DNA from: Segeticoccus rhizosphaerae
Lineage (GTDB): Bacteria > Actinomycetota > Actinomycetes > Actinomycetales > Dermatophilaceae
NCBI RefSeq assembly: GCF_009192725.1
Contig: NZ_VOHR01000008.1
Span: 1-36,557, forward strand
Reading direction: 5' to 3'
Length of the DNA: 36,557 nt
Below are positions 23,841-34,055 of the stretch, in pieces. The notes beneath the pieces were generated by a model. That model was not told the origin of the DNA. It saw only the letters and a list, made by a program, of their open reading frames with translations, and made no database searches. Position 1 is the stretch's first letter. Every line of letters starts with the position of its first letter. Made by a program: the position numbers and the translations under genes.

Positions 23841-25513
23841 GACGTCGACCGATCCATCGGCAGCGGGGATTGGCCGATCGGCACACCGGGCTTGGTCGGC
23901 AGGGTCAGCCGGAAGCACGAGCCCTCACCCGGCTCGCCCCACGCCTGCAGCCAGCCCTGATGCAGTCGGGCGTCCTCGAGGGAAATCGAGAGTCCGAGAC
24001 CGGTGCCACCCGTGGTCCGGGCGCGGGCGGGGTCGGCACGCCAGAAGCGGTTGAAGACCAGGCCGGCCTCACCCGGTCGCAACCCCACTCCTCGGTCGCG
24101 CACCATGACTGCGGCTGCGGTCCCGTTGACCCCCACGGTGACCGTCACGGGCCGACCTTCTCCGTGCTCGATCGCGTTGACCACGAGGTTGCGCAGGATG
24201 CGCTCGATCCGCCGGGAGTCGACCTGCGCCATACATGGTTGTTGGGGAGCCACAATCTGCAGCTCGCTGCCACGCCGGGCGGCGAGGTGCTGCGCGGCCT
24301 CGACAGTCCGCGCCACCGAGTCGCGCAGGTCGGTGTCCTCGAGGTCCAGGGCTGCCGCTCCGGCGTCGAACCGGCTGATCTCGAGCAGGTCGGCCAGCAG
24401 GGCCTCAAAACGGTCCAGCTCGTCGTGCAGCAGCTCGGCCGAGCGGGACACCGACGGCTCGAAGTCGGCTCGTGCCGCGTGGAGCAGGTCGACGGCCATC
24501 CGGATCGTCGTCAGCGGGGTGCGCAGCTCGTGCGACACGTCGGAAACGAAGCGCTGCTGCACCGCGGAGAGGTCCTTGAGCTGGCGGATCTGCGACTGGA
24601 GGCTGTCGGCCATCGCGTTGAACGAGGTCGCCAGCCGGGCCAGGTCGTCCTCCCCCCGCACCTTCATCCGTTCGTCGAGCGCGCCGGAGGTCAGCCGCTC
24701 GGAGACGTGGGCGGCGCGGCGGACCGGCTCGACTGCGAGCCGAGTGACCATCCAGGCCACCGCGCCGACCAGCAGGATCAGCGCGACGCCACCGAGGTTG
24801 AAGGTGCGCTGGACCACGGCGAGGGTGGCCTCTTCGCTCTCCATGGGGAACACGAAATACAGGTCGTAGTCCCCGGCGGTCGGGATGTCGACGCGTGACC
24901 CGACCAGCACGGCGGGGACCATCCGGTTCTGCTGGTCCTTCACGGTGATGATCTTGACCGCTTGGTGGGTGCTGTTCCTGGCGAGCTGGTTGCGCGCGTC
25001 CTGCGGGATGCTGGGCAGCCCGATGTTGCCGCTGCCGCCGGAGATCACGGTCGGCACGATGACATTGCGCTGGTTGGTGATCGCGCGGGTGAGGATGACC
25101 TCGCGCGAGTTGTCCTCGCCCGGGGAGGCGCTGGACTGCACGATGTCACCGGCCAGGCTCTTGAGGCTGTCACGGTCGGTGCGATCCGCTCCGGTGAACT
25201 TGGCCTGTGCGGAGCGGGTCTGCTGCGCCGCCTCCTGCTGGGCGGAAGAGATCCGCGCCTGCACGAGGCCGTCGGCGATCCGCTGGTAGAGATAGGAGCC
25301 GAGCAACAGCGCCATGACCGTGCCCAGGAGCATGGTCAGCAGGACCACCCGCAGCTGCAGCGACGAGCGCCAGAGCCGGGTGAGCCAGTGCAAGAAGGCG
25401 AGTGCTCCTCGCCGTAGCGCCGCGAGGAGCCGCTCGAGGTCCTGGACTATCGGAGCCTTGGGGTCCTTGCGCTGCGTCGTCTCAGCCTCCGCGGGCGGGC
25501 TGATCTGGACCAT
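23837..25513 (-). CDS. mtrB: Sensor histidine kinase MtrB
   Basis: The 558-residue kinase has a cytoplasmic start, a first membrane segment (about 53-76), a large extracellular sensor domain (about 80-235), a second segment (about 240-258) and a HAMP domain. The DHp helix VSDVSHELRTPLTTI carries phospho-acceptor H328. An intact HATPase follows with N-box LRNLVVNAIEHG, D-box VRDRGVGL and G-box GGTGLGLSIS. It phosphorylates MtrA to couple division and cell-wall hydrolase expression. Start: ATG 25513 (MVQISPP), four bases after the mtrA stop, is preferred over the extension to 25549 that would run into mtrA. Confidence 0.95.
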   Translation of the reverse strand: MVQISPPAEAETTQRKDPKAPIVQDLERLLAALRRGALAFLHWLTRLWRSSLQLRVVLLTMLLGTVMALLLGSYLYQRIADGLVQARISSAQQEAAQQTRSAQAKFTGADRTDRDSLKSLAGDIVQSSASPGEDNSREVILTRAITNQRNVIVPTVISGGSGNIGLPSIPQDARNQLARNSTHQAVKIITVKDQQNRMVPAVLVGSRVDIPTAGDYDLYFVFPMESEEATLAVVQRTFNLGGVALILLVGAVAWMVTRLAVEPVRRAAHVSERLTSGALDERMKVRGEDDLARLATSFNAMADSLQSQIRQLKDLSAVQQRFVSDVSHELRTPLTTIRMAVDLLHAARADFEPSVSRSAELLHDELDRFEALLADLLEISRFDAGAAALDLEDTDLRDSVARTVEAAQHLAARRGSELQIVAPQQPCMAQVDSRRIERILRNLVVNAIEHGEGRPVTVTVGVNGTAAAVMVRDRGVGLRPGEAGLVFNRFWRADPARARTTGGTGLGLSISLEDARLHQGWLQAWGEPGEGSCFRLTLPTKPGVPIGQSPLPMDRSTS

Positions 25514-25517
25514 CGCC

Positions 25518-26195
25518 CTAGGCCGGGCCCGCCCTGTAGCCGACGCCACGCACGGTCACGACGATCTCGGGGTGCTCGGGGTCGCGCTCGATCTTGGAGC
25601 GCAGCCGCTGCACGTGCACGTTGACCAGCCGGGTGTCGCCGGCGTGGCGGTAGCCCCACACCTGCTCGAGCAGGATCTCCCGGGTGAAGACCTGCCACGG
25701 CTTGCGCGCCAGCGCCACCAGCAGGTCGAACTCGAGGGGGGTGAGCGAGAGCGGCTTGCCGTCGCGCTTGACGGAGTGTCCGGCCACGTCGATGACCAGG
25801 TCGCCGACCTCCAGCCGCTCGGGCTCGGGCTCGTCGGTGCGCCGCAGACGCGCCCGCACCCGCGCAATGAGCTCCTGCGGCTTGAACGGCTTGAGTACGT
25901 AGTCGTCGGCACCGGCCTCCAGGCCCACCACGACGTCCACCGTGTCGGTGCGGGCGGTGAGCATCACGATCGGGACACCGGACTCGGCCCGCAGACGCCG
26001 GCAGACCTCGATCCCGTCGAGGCCGGGCAGCATGACGTCGAGCAGCACGAGATCGGGCTTGGCCTCGTGGAACGCCTCCACCGCAGTGCCCCCCTCTGCG
26101 CAGTGCGTCACCTCGAGGCCCTCGTTGCGCAGCACGATGCCCAGCATCTCTGCCAGTGCGAGGTCGTCGTCGACGACGAGCACGCTTCCCTTCAC
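25518..26195 (-). CDS. mtrA: OmpR-family response regulator MtrA
   Basis: The 225-residue regulator has an intact receiver domain (D9-D10-D11, phospho-acceptor D53 in LVLLDVMLPGLDG, T in VMLTART, K in YVLKPF) and an OmpR/PhoB winged helix (TPLEFDLLVALARKPWQVFT, RLVNVHVQRLRSKIE, VRGVGYRAG). MtrA is the essential or near-essential actinobacterial regulator of cell division, wall hydrolases and, in some species, dnaA. Start: the open frame extends to 26258, but GTG 26195 with AAGGA upstream gives the usual family length. It is the first gene of mtrA-mtrB-lpqB-comF; the 209 bases upstream are shared with a divergent membrane-protein gene. Confidence 0.96.
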   Translation of the reverse strand: MKGSVLVVDDDLALAEMLGIVLRNEGLEVTHCAEGGTAVEAFHEAKPDLVLLDVMLPGLDGIEVCRRLRAESGVPIVMLTARTDTVDVVVGLEAGADDYVLKPFKPQELIARVRARLRRTDEPEPERLEVGDLVIDVAGHSVKRDGKPLSLTPLEFDLLVALARKPWQVFTREILLEQVWGYRHAGDTRLVNVHVQRLRSKIERDPEHPEIVVTVRGVGYRAGPA

Positions 26196-26404
26196 GGCAC
26201 AGTCCTTCCCTCGCCGGTGTGGAGGCCATCGTCGCATCATCTTCCCCCACAGACACACACCGACGCCCGCAAGGAGATCCCAACCCGTGATCGCTAGGTC
26301 CTAGGCGTGGGTCGCGATGGCCTCGGCAGCGAAAGCACGAGACTGGAGAAATTCACCCGAACAGCCGATGGCGAAACCGCTCGGGTCGTCTCGATAGTGG
26401 GCCC

Positions 26405-27844
26405 ATGACTGTCGACCTGCACGAGGTGGCCACGCGGCGTCTCGGTTCGACACAGACCGGTGGACGGCCCCTTCCCGCGTGGATCCCGCTGCCGGCACTC
26501 GCCTTGATACTGGTGTCCGTTGTTGTTCTGGGGCGACAGCCCCTGAGCGACCCTGACACCTGGTGGCACCTGCGCGCCGGAAACTACCTGCTGCAGAGTG
26601 GCCACTTCACCGGCCCGGAGCCCTGGAGTAGCTTTTCATCCCGCCTCTGGGTATTGCACGAGTGGTTACCCGAAGTGGTGATGAGCCGGTTCGCGGCCAC
26701 CTTCGGCCTTGCCGGCGTCTCATGGGTCTTTTGTCTGGGTCTGGTACTCGTCACCGTGAGCCTCTTCGTGGCTGCCAGGCGAGAGGCGGGCCCACTCGCT
26801 GCAACCGCTGCCACCGCCATAGGCCTCATAGGCATGAGCGCTAGTCTTTCGCCTCGACCACAGATCGTCTCCTTCGCCCTGCTGACCCTCTACACCGCGG
26901 CATGGCTCGCGACGGCGCGAGACCTGCGCCCACGGTGGTGGATGGTCCCAGTGACATGGCTTTGGGCTAGCTCACACGGGATGTGGTTCACGGGAGTCCT
27001 GGTCGGTACGGCGGTGATCGTCGGCCTTGCCCTGGAGCATCGTGTCAACGTTCGACAGGCGTTTCGTCTTGCCCTGGTGCCAGTGGGATGCATGGTCGCG
27101 GCAGCCTTGACTCCCGTGGGCCCGCAGCTGCTGATCTCTCCGTTGTCTGTCCGCGGTTACGCCCAGTTCGTCGCGGAGTGGGTCGCGCCGGTCATCACAG
27201 ACCCTGCCCCAATGGCCACACTGACCATGGCGCTGGTCGTGGCAATAACTTGGGTACGTTCGGCGCGCCCAACTCCTTGGCATCAGATCGCCGTCCTGGT
27301 CGTTGCCCTGGGATGGACGCTGCTATACGGACGCACCGTTGCTGTCGGCGCCGCAATGACCGCACCACTCTTTGCCGGCTGTCTGCAAGTCCTGCTCAAG
27401 CAGTCCCGACCCCATTTCGCCAGAGCGGAGAGGATCTTTGTCTTCGGTGTGGCAGCACTCTGCATGGTCGTCGCGGCAATCGTTCCGGGCCCGAGCGCGC
27501 CTTCGGCAGCCGCATTCCCCAGCGCGCTAAACGGCAAACTCTCACAGCTCCCATCAGGCACCGTGATGCTGGACGCGTACTTCCTCGGCGGTTGGCTGCT
27601 CTGGCAGCACCCAAATCTCGACCTCGTGATTGACGGGCGGACTGAGGTCTATGCGGTTTCGTATGTTGAGGACTACATGGGCGCACTGCGTGCCGACCGT
27701 GGGTGGGACGAGTTCGTACGGTCGTCGGGCGCAAAGGTGGCGCTGGTGGAGACCGGCTCACCGCTCGCAACCGCGCTTCAACAGCGGTTGTCCTGGCGGT
27801 CGGACGGTTCGGATGCGGGCTACACCCTGCTCCGAGCGCCTTGA
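26405..27844 (+). CDS. Polytopic membrane protein, GT-C glycosyltransferase-like
   Basis: The 479-residue protein has about nine to eleven hydrophobic segments. After the first (residues 25-43) comes an acidic extracytoplasmic motif D49-P-D51-T-W-W-H55, then AGNYLLQSGHF, PEPWSSFSSRLWVLHEWLPEV. This pattern is typical of a family of large membrane proteins related to GT-C glycosyltransferases, in which the acidic pair lies in the first outside loop. The C-terminal outside domain (about 365-479, MLDAYFLGGWLLWQ, DLVIDGRTEVY) is also typical. GT-C enzymes use lipid-linked sugars; no donor or acceptor can be named. Base and codon use look less GC-rich than in neighbouring genes. It is divergent from mtrA. 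ATG 26405 has no clear Shine-Dalgarno. Confidence 0.7.
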   Translation: MTVDLHEVATRRLGSTQTGGRPLPAWIPLPALALILVSVVVLGRQPLSDPDTWWHLRAGNYLLQSGHFTGPEPWSSFSSRLWVLHEWLPEVVMSRFAATFGLAGVSWVFCLGLVLVTVSLFVAARREAGPLAATAATAIGLIGMSASLSPRPQIVSFALLTLYTAAWLATARDLRPRWWMVPVTWLWASSHGMWFTGVLVGTAVIVGLALEHRVNVRQAFRLALVPVGCMVAAALTPVGPQLLISPLSVRGYAQFVAEWVAPVITDPAPMATLTMALVVAITWVRSARPTPWHQIAVLVVALGWTLLYGRTVAVGAAMTAPLFAGCLQVLLKQSRPHFARAERIFVFGVAALCMVVAAIVPGPSAPSAAAFPSALNGKLSQLPSGTVMLDAYFLGGWLLWQHPNLDLVIDGRTEVYAVSYVEDYMGALRADRGWDEFVRSSGAKVALVETGSPLATALQQRLSWRSDGSDAGYTLLRAP

Positions 27845-27930
27845 ACCGACGTCAGGTGAGTCAGGATGTCGGTCCGGGTGCTGTCCGGGCGATTGACCTC
27901 AAGTCCACCTGAGGCTGCAGTCTTAGTCTC

Positions 27931-28395
27931 ATGGACGGCCTACCCGCATCGTCGACGCTCCGCATCGTGCGGCCCACGAAGGACCTGGACACGACCGAGA
28001 CCTTCTGGGTCGAAGGCGTGGGCCTCGAGGCGCTGTGGCGCAACGACCACCCGCACGCCGGCGAACACGCACTCCTCATGGTCGGTGTCGCCGGTGCGGT
28101 ATGGCACTTGGAGATCGTCGACGATCCTGCGGCGGCGGCTGAGAGTCGCCCGAGCGCCGAGGACCTCCTCGTGCTCTACCTCGGCGAGTCTGCCGACCCG
28201 CAGTGGGTCGACAGGATCTGCGCCCACGGCGGGACGGTCGTCCCGTCCCGCAACCCCTACTGGGACCAGTGGGGCGTCACGATCAAGGATCCGGACGGGC
28301 ATCTCCTGGTCCTGTCCCACCGCACCTGGGGCCCGCGCACAACAGTCACTCCCGTCCCTTCCCAGCGGGTCCGCGGAGATGGGGTCCCACGGTGA
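27931..28395 (+). CDS. VOC-superfamily protein (glyoxalase/bleomycin resistance-like)
   Basis: The 154-residue protein fits the two-repeat VOC fold. The first beta-alpha unit reads STLRIVRPTKDLDTTETFWV, and the second ends with WGVTIKDPDGHLLVLSHR, the usual final strand of the family with D-P-D-G-H. It resembles the YycE-like subgroup. H73-type and E-type metal ligands may be present (AVWHLEIVDD), but whether it is a metalloenzyme or a binding protein is unclear. It follows the GT-C-like gene after 86 bases on the same strand and has no clear ribosome-binding site. Confidence 0.8.
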   Translation: MDGLPASSTLRIVRPTKDLDTTETFWVEGVGLEALWRNDHPHAGEHALLMVGVAGAVWHLEIVDDPAAAAESRPSAEDLLVLYLGESADPQWVDRICAHGGTVVPSRNPYWDQWGVTIKDPDGHLLVLSHRTWGPRTTVTPVPSQRVRGDGVPR

Positions 28396-28508
28396 CGGCT
28401 GCCCGCCGAGCAGTCGGTCCAGCGGTTCACGTTGAAGCCCGTCCTCCCGGGCGCGGCGGCGGCCCCAGGGGCAGCGGCCGGGGGGCGATGCGCTGACAGG
28501 ATGGCCAG

Positions 28509-28844
28509 GTGGACACCCTCAGGTCGATCGCTCTCTTCATCGCCGCCGCCATCGCCGAGATCAGTGGCGCCTGGCTGGTCTGGCAGGGAGTCCGCGAACA
28601 CAGGGGATGGCTCTGGATGGGCGCCGGCGTCATCGCGCTCGGCCTCTACGGCTTCGTCGCCACCTTGCAGCCGGACGCCAACTTCGGCCGGATCCTCGCT
28701 GCCTACGGCGGTGTCTTCGTCGCCGGTTCTCTCGCGTGGGGCATGGCAATCGACGGCTACCGGCCGGACCGCTACGACATCGCGGGCGCCCTCGTCTGCC
28801 TGGTCGGCGTCGCCGTCATCATGTACGCGCCGCGCACCCGCTGA
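28509..28844 (+). CDS. YnfA/UPF0060 family small membrane protein
   Basis: The 111-residue protein has four membrane helices. The family signature is clear: [20 protein letters not shown] in the first half and [31 protein letters not shown] in the second (read as two adjoining segments). YnfA proteins are related to small multidrug-resistance (SMR) transporters, and some have weak drug-export activity; a transport role here is inferred. GTG 28509 has AGGA upstream (28501-28504 region). The gene ends ahead of a very strong hairpin at 28941-28984. Confidence 0.88.
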   Translation: MDTLRSIALFIAAAIAEISGAWLVWQGVREHRGWLWMGAGVIALGLYGFVATLQPDANFGRILAAYGGVFVAGSLAWGMAIDGYRPDRYDIAGALVCLVGVAVIMYAPRTR

Positions 28845-28940
28845 CGCCGGGACCGACCTCCGCAGCCCTCCCCCACCGTCGAAGGACCCTTGGCGCGAAA
28901 CGGTCGCCCAGCCCGCGCCCCGTGCCAACCCGCCCCCAGA

Positions 28941-28984
28941 CGCAGGTATGCCGTCCGCTCACCGGAGCGGACGGCATACCTGCG
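28941..28984. terminator. Perfect 20-bp stem, bidirectional terminator
   Basis: Bases 28941-28960 pair perfectly with 28965-28984, closing a four-base loop (ACCG). The hairpin sits between the converging ynfA-like gene (+, ends 28844) and ahcY (-, ends 29022) and can end transcription from both sides. Each arm carries the motif GTATGCCGT that is over-represented in this window. Eighteen bases of the left arm (28942-28959) recur exactly at 2202-2219 inside the glycosylase gene. Confidence 0.75.
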
Positions 28985-29021
28985 ATTGCTCGACCGGCAG
29001 AGGAAGCCGGGCGCCTGAGGA

Positions 29022-30470
<1,449 letters not shown>

Positions 30471-30809
30471 AGGAAAAGTGCTCCTGGTCGTCTTACGGTC
30501 GGTTGGCAGACCCGGCGTAGCCCCTCTGGGCGCATCTTCTCGCGGGTCATCACCCACGCCGGCAACCGCCAGTCTATGCCCGTATGCCGCCCGCCCGCCG
30601 CCCGCGCGCGGCGGCCGCGCCGCTCGCCCAGCCACACGGCATACCCGCAAGTCGGGTCAGCACTCGGCAGATCGTCCTCGAGGATGATGCGGTCGCGACC
30701 TGTGGTCGATGCGCTGTGGCGCCAGCGAGGTCACAGTGAAGGTGCACCTTTCGCCACGCTGCCGGAGGAAGCCGGTAGGAATGGGACAGCGTCTGCAGGA
30801 GGACCGAGA
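30471..30809. other. Divergent non-coding region between ahcY and a membrane-protein gene
   Basis: About 340 bases. It holds the ahcY leader on the minus strand (with short GCCC/GGGC and GGTC/GACC stems but no riboswitch I recognise), an extremely GC-rich stretch (30585-30630), two copies of the GGCATAC motif (30582 and 30636) and a 12-base palindrome (30739-30750). AGGAGG at the right end belongs to the next gene. Confidence 0.5.
30739..30750. promoter_or_regulatory. Perfect 12-base palindrome AAGGTGCACCTT, candidate operator
   Basis: AAGGTGCACCTT is a perfect inverted repeat about 60 bases upstream of the DUF3995-like gene and about 270 bases from ahcY. Its size and place suit a dimeric regulator site. 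No regulator gene is adjacent. Confidence 0.3.
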
Positions 30810-31439
30810 ATGACCCACACGGAGCGCCTCGTCGCGCGCGATCGATCCCGACAGGCAACCCGGAACCCTGCGGTCCCGCCGTCGGCGGTGGCGCAGAGGA
30901 TCTCCGTCACTCTTGGCATGTGGGGTTTCGGTTACGCCTGCTACCGCGCCTACTACGCAGTCGGTGGCACCTTCGGCATGATCGGCGAACCACGCTCCGA
31001 GACACAGTTTCGCGTCATCAACGCCCTCGGCGCCGCGATCATCCTGCTCGCCGCGATCGTGCCGGTTGTGCTGGTGCGGGTGCGCCCGGCTCGGGCCGCC
31101 GTTCCAGTGCTCGCGTGGGTGGCCGCTGTCGGCTGCTCCATGCACGCCGTCGTCGACATCATCTTGAGGGTGCTCAGCCTGACCGGCGTTCATCCGACGC
31201 AGCTGCCGAGCAGCGTGTGGCTCTCGGTGGACCGCCGGGCCGCCGACCTCCAGGACGTGCTGCTGAACGAGCCGTGGTTCCTTGTCGAGGGCCTCCTGTG
31301 GGCGGCTCTCGGCCTGGCCTTCGTCGCGGCGCCACGCCGGCGCGCCTGGCTGTGGTCGGCCCTCGCTGCGTGCCTCGCGCTCAGCGTCGTCGGAGTCCTC
31401 AGCGGACTTGACGTCATCGGGTCCTTCCACCTCGGCTAG
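30810..31439 (+). CDS. DUF3995-like polytopic membrane protein
   Basis: The 209-residue protein has five hydrophobic segments. Residues GYACYRAYYAVGGTFGMIG in the first part and LNEPWFLVEGLLWAALG before the fourth helix resemble DUF3995 proteins, small membrane proteins of unknown role; the match is by eye. The start is certain: ATG 30810 has AGGAGG seven bases upstream. A much longer open frame upstream is only the antisense of ahcY. Its end overlaps the convergent HAD gene by 26 bases. Confidence 0.75.
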   Translation: MTHTERLVARDRSRQATRNPAVPPSAVAQRISVTLGMWGFGYACYRAYYAVGGTFGMIGEPRSETQFRVINALGAAIILLAAIVPVVLVRVRPARAAVPVLAWVAAVGCSMHAVVDIILRVLSLTGVHPTQLPSSVWLSVDRRAADLQDVLLNEPWFLVEGLLWAALGLAFVAAPRRRAWLWSALAACLALSVVGVLSGLDVIGSFHLG

Positions 31440-32145
31440 ATCGGACAGCGACCGACACCGTGGGGACCGGCGCGTCCTGGTCGGGCATCAGGTCACGCAT
31501 CTGGTCGAAGACGATCGCTCCCGCCTCGGCAAGCTCGGCGTGCGGGGTCAGGCCACCACCGAAGCCGTATGCCGTCATGCCGGCCGCCCGCGCGGCCCGC
31601 ACCCCGAAGGCGCTGTCCTCGACCACCACACACCGGTGCGGCTCGACGCCGAGGCGAGTCGCGGCATACAGGAAGAGATCGGGTGCGGGCTTGCCGTGCT
31701 CCACCTCGTCTGCGCTGAAGATGCGGCCGTCGAAGAGCTCCCACAGCCCGGTGAGGCCCAGGGTCTTGCGCATCTTGGCGTGTGACCCGCTCGAGGCGAC
31801 GCAGGTGAGGGTGCCGGCCGCGATCAGGGCCTCGGCGAGCTCGCGGACGCCGGGCACCGCCCGCAGGTCACTCTCGAACGACGCATGGACCTCGGCGGTG
31901 GAGCGCTCGTCGAACTCGCGGGTGCGCTCCGGCCCCAGGTGACGCTCGACCTCGGCCAGCATCGCGGCGCTGGTGGCGCCCATGAAGCGGCGGACGAGCT
32001 CCTCCTGGGTCATCGGCCAGCCCATCTCGGTGAGCATGCGGGCCTCGACGACCGCGGTGAGGCGTTCGCTGTCGACCAGGACGCCGTCACAGTCGAAGAT
32101 CACCAGGTCGGCGTCGGCTGGCGCCAGGGGTGTTGGACTCGTCAT
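31414..32145 (-). CDS. HAD-family hydrolase (phosphoglucomutase/phosphatase-like, subfamily IA)
   Basis: The 243-residue protein has all HAD motifs: motif I LVIFDCDGVLVDSE, motif II S in CVASSGS, motif III K in EHGKPAPDLF and motif IV VVVEDSAFGVRAARAAG. The helical cap between motifs I and II is of type C1, as in beta-phosphoglucomutase and small phosphosugar phosphatases. The substrate cannot be assigned. ATG 32145 follows the metal-transporter stop by four bases, so both genes are one transcription unit. The C-terminal tail is Ser/Arg-rich and overlaps the end of the convergent membrane-protein gene. Confidence 0.9.
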   Translation of the reverse strand: MTSPTPLAPADADLVIFDCDGVLVDSERLTAVVEARMLTEMGWPMTQEELVRRFMGATSAAMLAEVERHLGPERTREFDERSTAEVHASFESDLRAVPGVRELAEALIAAGTLTCVASSGSHAKMRKTLGLTGLWELFDGRIFSADEVEHGKPAPDLFLYAATRLGVEPHRCVVVEDSAFGVRAARAAGMTAYGFGGGLTPHAELAEAGAIVFDQMRDLMPDQDAPVPTVSVAVRSSRGGRTR

Positions 32146-32149
32146 GTGG

Positions 32150-33115
32150 TCAGGGTGCCTCGGCGCGTTCCCACGGCGCGGGCTCGGCACTGCCGCGGTC
32201 GATGTCGGGCTCGAGGTAGAGCACCAGGGTGAGGCCGGGGACGGCCGCACGGGCCCGTTGCTCGGCGTCGTTGATGGCCGAGGAGATCTCGTCGCCGTGC
32301 TCCCGGCGGCCGACCCCGAGCTTGGCCGCGACCAACAGCTCCTCGGGCCCGAGGTGCAGGGTGCGCATGTGGATCACCCGGGTGACGGCGTCCGTGGTGT
32401 CCGACTCGAGGGCGTCGCGGATCTTGCGGATGACGTCGAGACCCGCCGACTCGCCGATCAGCAGCGACTTCATCTCGACGGCGAGCGTGATCGCCACCGC
32501 CACGAGCAGGAAGCCGATGGCGGCGGTGCCGACGGCGTCCCACTTGCCGTTGCCGGTGAGCAGCGTCAGCCCAACGCCGAAGAGCGCGAAGATGAGGCCG
32601 AGCAGCGCGGCGAAGTCCTCGAGCAGGATGACCGGCAACTCAGGCGCCTTGGCGCTGCGGATGAACTTCGGCCAGGACTGCTCGCCACGGGTGTGGTTGC
32701 TCTCCTTCACGGCCGTGCGGAAGGACATGCCCTCCATGCCGATCGCGACGAGCAGCACCACGATCGGGACCCACCACCACTTGCCCTCGAGGCCGTGCGG
32801 GTCGGCCCACTTGTGCCAGGCCTCGTAGAGCGCGAACAGGCCGCCGACGCTGAACAGCACGATCGAGACGATGAACGCGTAGACGTAGCGCTCGCGCCCG
32901 AAGCCGAAGGGGTGCTCGGGCGTGGCCTTGCGCTTGCTGCGCTTGCCGCCCAGCAGCAGGAGCCCCTGGTTGCCGGAGTCGGCCACCGAGTGCACCGACT
33001 CGGCGAGCATCGAGCTGGACCCGGTCAGCAGGAACGCGATGAACTTGGTGATCGCGATGCCGGTGTTGGCCAGCAGAGCCGCGATGATCGCCTTGGTGCC
33101 GCCCTCGGTTGACAT
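32150..33115 (-). CDS. Cation diffusion facilitator (CDF) metal efflux transporter
   Basis: The 321-residue protein has six membrane helices. The CDF features are the helix-2 metal site SVHSVADSGNQ (His and Asp four apart), HPFGFGRERYVYAF between helices 2 and 3, an acidic LLEDFAALLG in helix 5 and a C-terminal cytoplasmic domain (about 235-310). This form resembles the SLC30A9-like subgroup and carries Zn, Fe or Mn out of the cytoplasm in exchange for protons; metal choice is uncertain. Start ATG 33115 begins MSTEGGTKAI; the upstream extension lacks homology. It is followed after four bases by the HAD gene. Confidence 0.9.
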   Translation of the reverse strand: MSTEGGTKAIIAALLANTGIAITKFIAFLLTGSSSMLAESVHSVADSGNQGLLLLGGKRSKRKATPEHPFGFGRERYVYAFIVSIVLFSVGGLFALYEAWHKWADPHGLEGKWWWVPIVVLLVAIGMEGMSFRTAVKESNHTRGEQSWPKFIRSAKAPELPVILLEDFAALLGLIFALFGVGLTLLTGNGKWDAVGTAAIGFLLVAVAITLAVEMKSLLIGESAGLDVIRKIRDALESDTTDAVTRVIHMRTLHLGPEELLVAAKLGVGRREHGDEISSAINDAEQRARAAVPGLTLVLYLEPDIDRGSAEPAPWERAEAP

Positions 33116-33246
33116 GCGGAAGAGACTAACCGCCCGCGCTGCGGAGGCGCCCGCGACGCGGCCCAAGGCGCCGGAGTCGTCGCCGCCGCAAGCTCTGAGG
33201 CTCGGGCGGACAGCACCCCTTGCGCCCGCGTGATTGGGTAGTCGCC

Positions 33247-34029
33247 GTGGAGACTCGAGCGGGCGAGGTCACGGTCCAGTATGTCGAGCACGGAGCCGGC
33301 CGGCCGGTGCTCGTGCTGCACGGCGCTGGGGTCGACCACCGCGAGACCGAGGCCTGCTTCGAGCCGATCCTGCGCGACGGTGCAGGGTTGCGGCGGATCT
33401 ATCCGGATCTTCCCGGCATGGGTCGAACGGTCGCTCCCGATGATCTGCGCAGCGCCGAGGACGTCCTCGCCACTCTGCTCGAATTCGCCCGTGCGGTCGC
33501 CGGCGACAGCTACCTGCTCATCGGTCACTCGGCGGGTGCCTACTACGCCCAGGCGATGGCCGACAGGGTGCCGGCGCAGGTCGCCGGTCTCACGCTGGTC
33601 TGCCCGTTGCTGCCGGGCACGCGCGACGTTCCGCCACACCGCGCCGTTGTCGGAGCGGACGAGATCGGCGACGAGGGCTTCCGCAGCTACTTCGTGATCC
33701 ACACGCCGGAGATGCTCGAGCGTTACGAGCGCCATGTCGCTCCCGCGGCCGCGTTGGTCGACCAGGCCGCGATGGCGCGAATCGACGAGCGGTGGGAGCT
33801 CGCCTCCCATCCTGGGCCCACCTTTGCAGGCCCCACGCTGATCGTGGCGGGGCGGCTGGACTCGAGCGTCGGCTACCGGGCCGCGGTTGACCTCGTCGAC
33901 CACTACGCGCACGCCTCGCTGACCGTGCTGGACGACGGGGGGCATGCCCTGCCTCACGAACAGCCCGACCTCCTCCGCGCCCTGGTCACAGAGTGGCTCG
34001 GGCGCGTCGAACGATCGGCTCGGCGTTGA
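33247..34029 (+). CDS. Alpha/beta hydrolase
   Basis: The 260-residue protein (from GTG 33247) has the alpha/beta-hydrolase pattern: oxyanion segment VLVLHGAGVDH, YPDLPGMGRT, nucleophile elbow GHSAGAYYA with S95, acid in GRLDSSVGYR and catalytic His in DDGGHALPHEQP. The triad is complete, so it should be an active serine hydrolase or related enzyme. The substrate is unknown. An upstream TTG at 33220 is in frame, but codons between are atypical for this genome. It is divergent from the metal transporter. Confidence 0.85.
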   Translation: METRAGEVTVQYVEHGAGRPVLVLHGAGVDHRETEACFEPILRDGAGLRRIYPDLPGMGRTVAPDDLRSAEDVLATLLEFARAVAGDSYLLIGHSAGAYYAQAMADRVPAQVAGLTLVCPLLPGTRDVPPHRAVVGADEIGDEGFRSYFVIHTPEMLERYERHVAPAAALVDQAAMARIDERWELASHPGPTFAGPTLIVAGRLDSSVGYRAAVDLVDHYAHASLTVLDDGGHALPHEQPDLLRALVTEWLGRVERSARR

Positions 34030-34055
34030 GGACGCGGTTCGTCCGAGATCTGACC

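Noticed and set aside
23841-23918. 26-codon N-terminal extension of lpqB
   Set aside because: It lies inside mtrB in another frame and would hide the lipoprotein signal; GTG 23840 places the lipobox correctly.
30471-30600. SAH or SAM riboswitch in the ahcY leader
   Set aside because: Short stems exist, but the conserved core bases of the known SAH and SAM classes could not be matched by eye. A covariance-model search (Rfam) would settle it.
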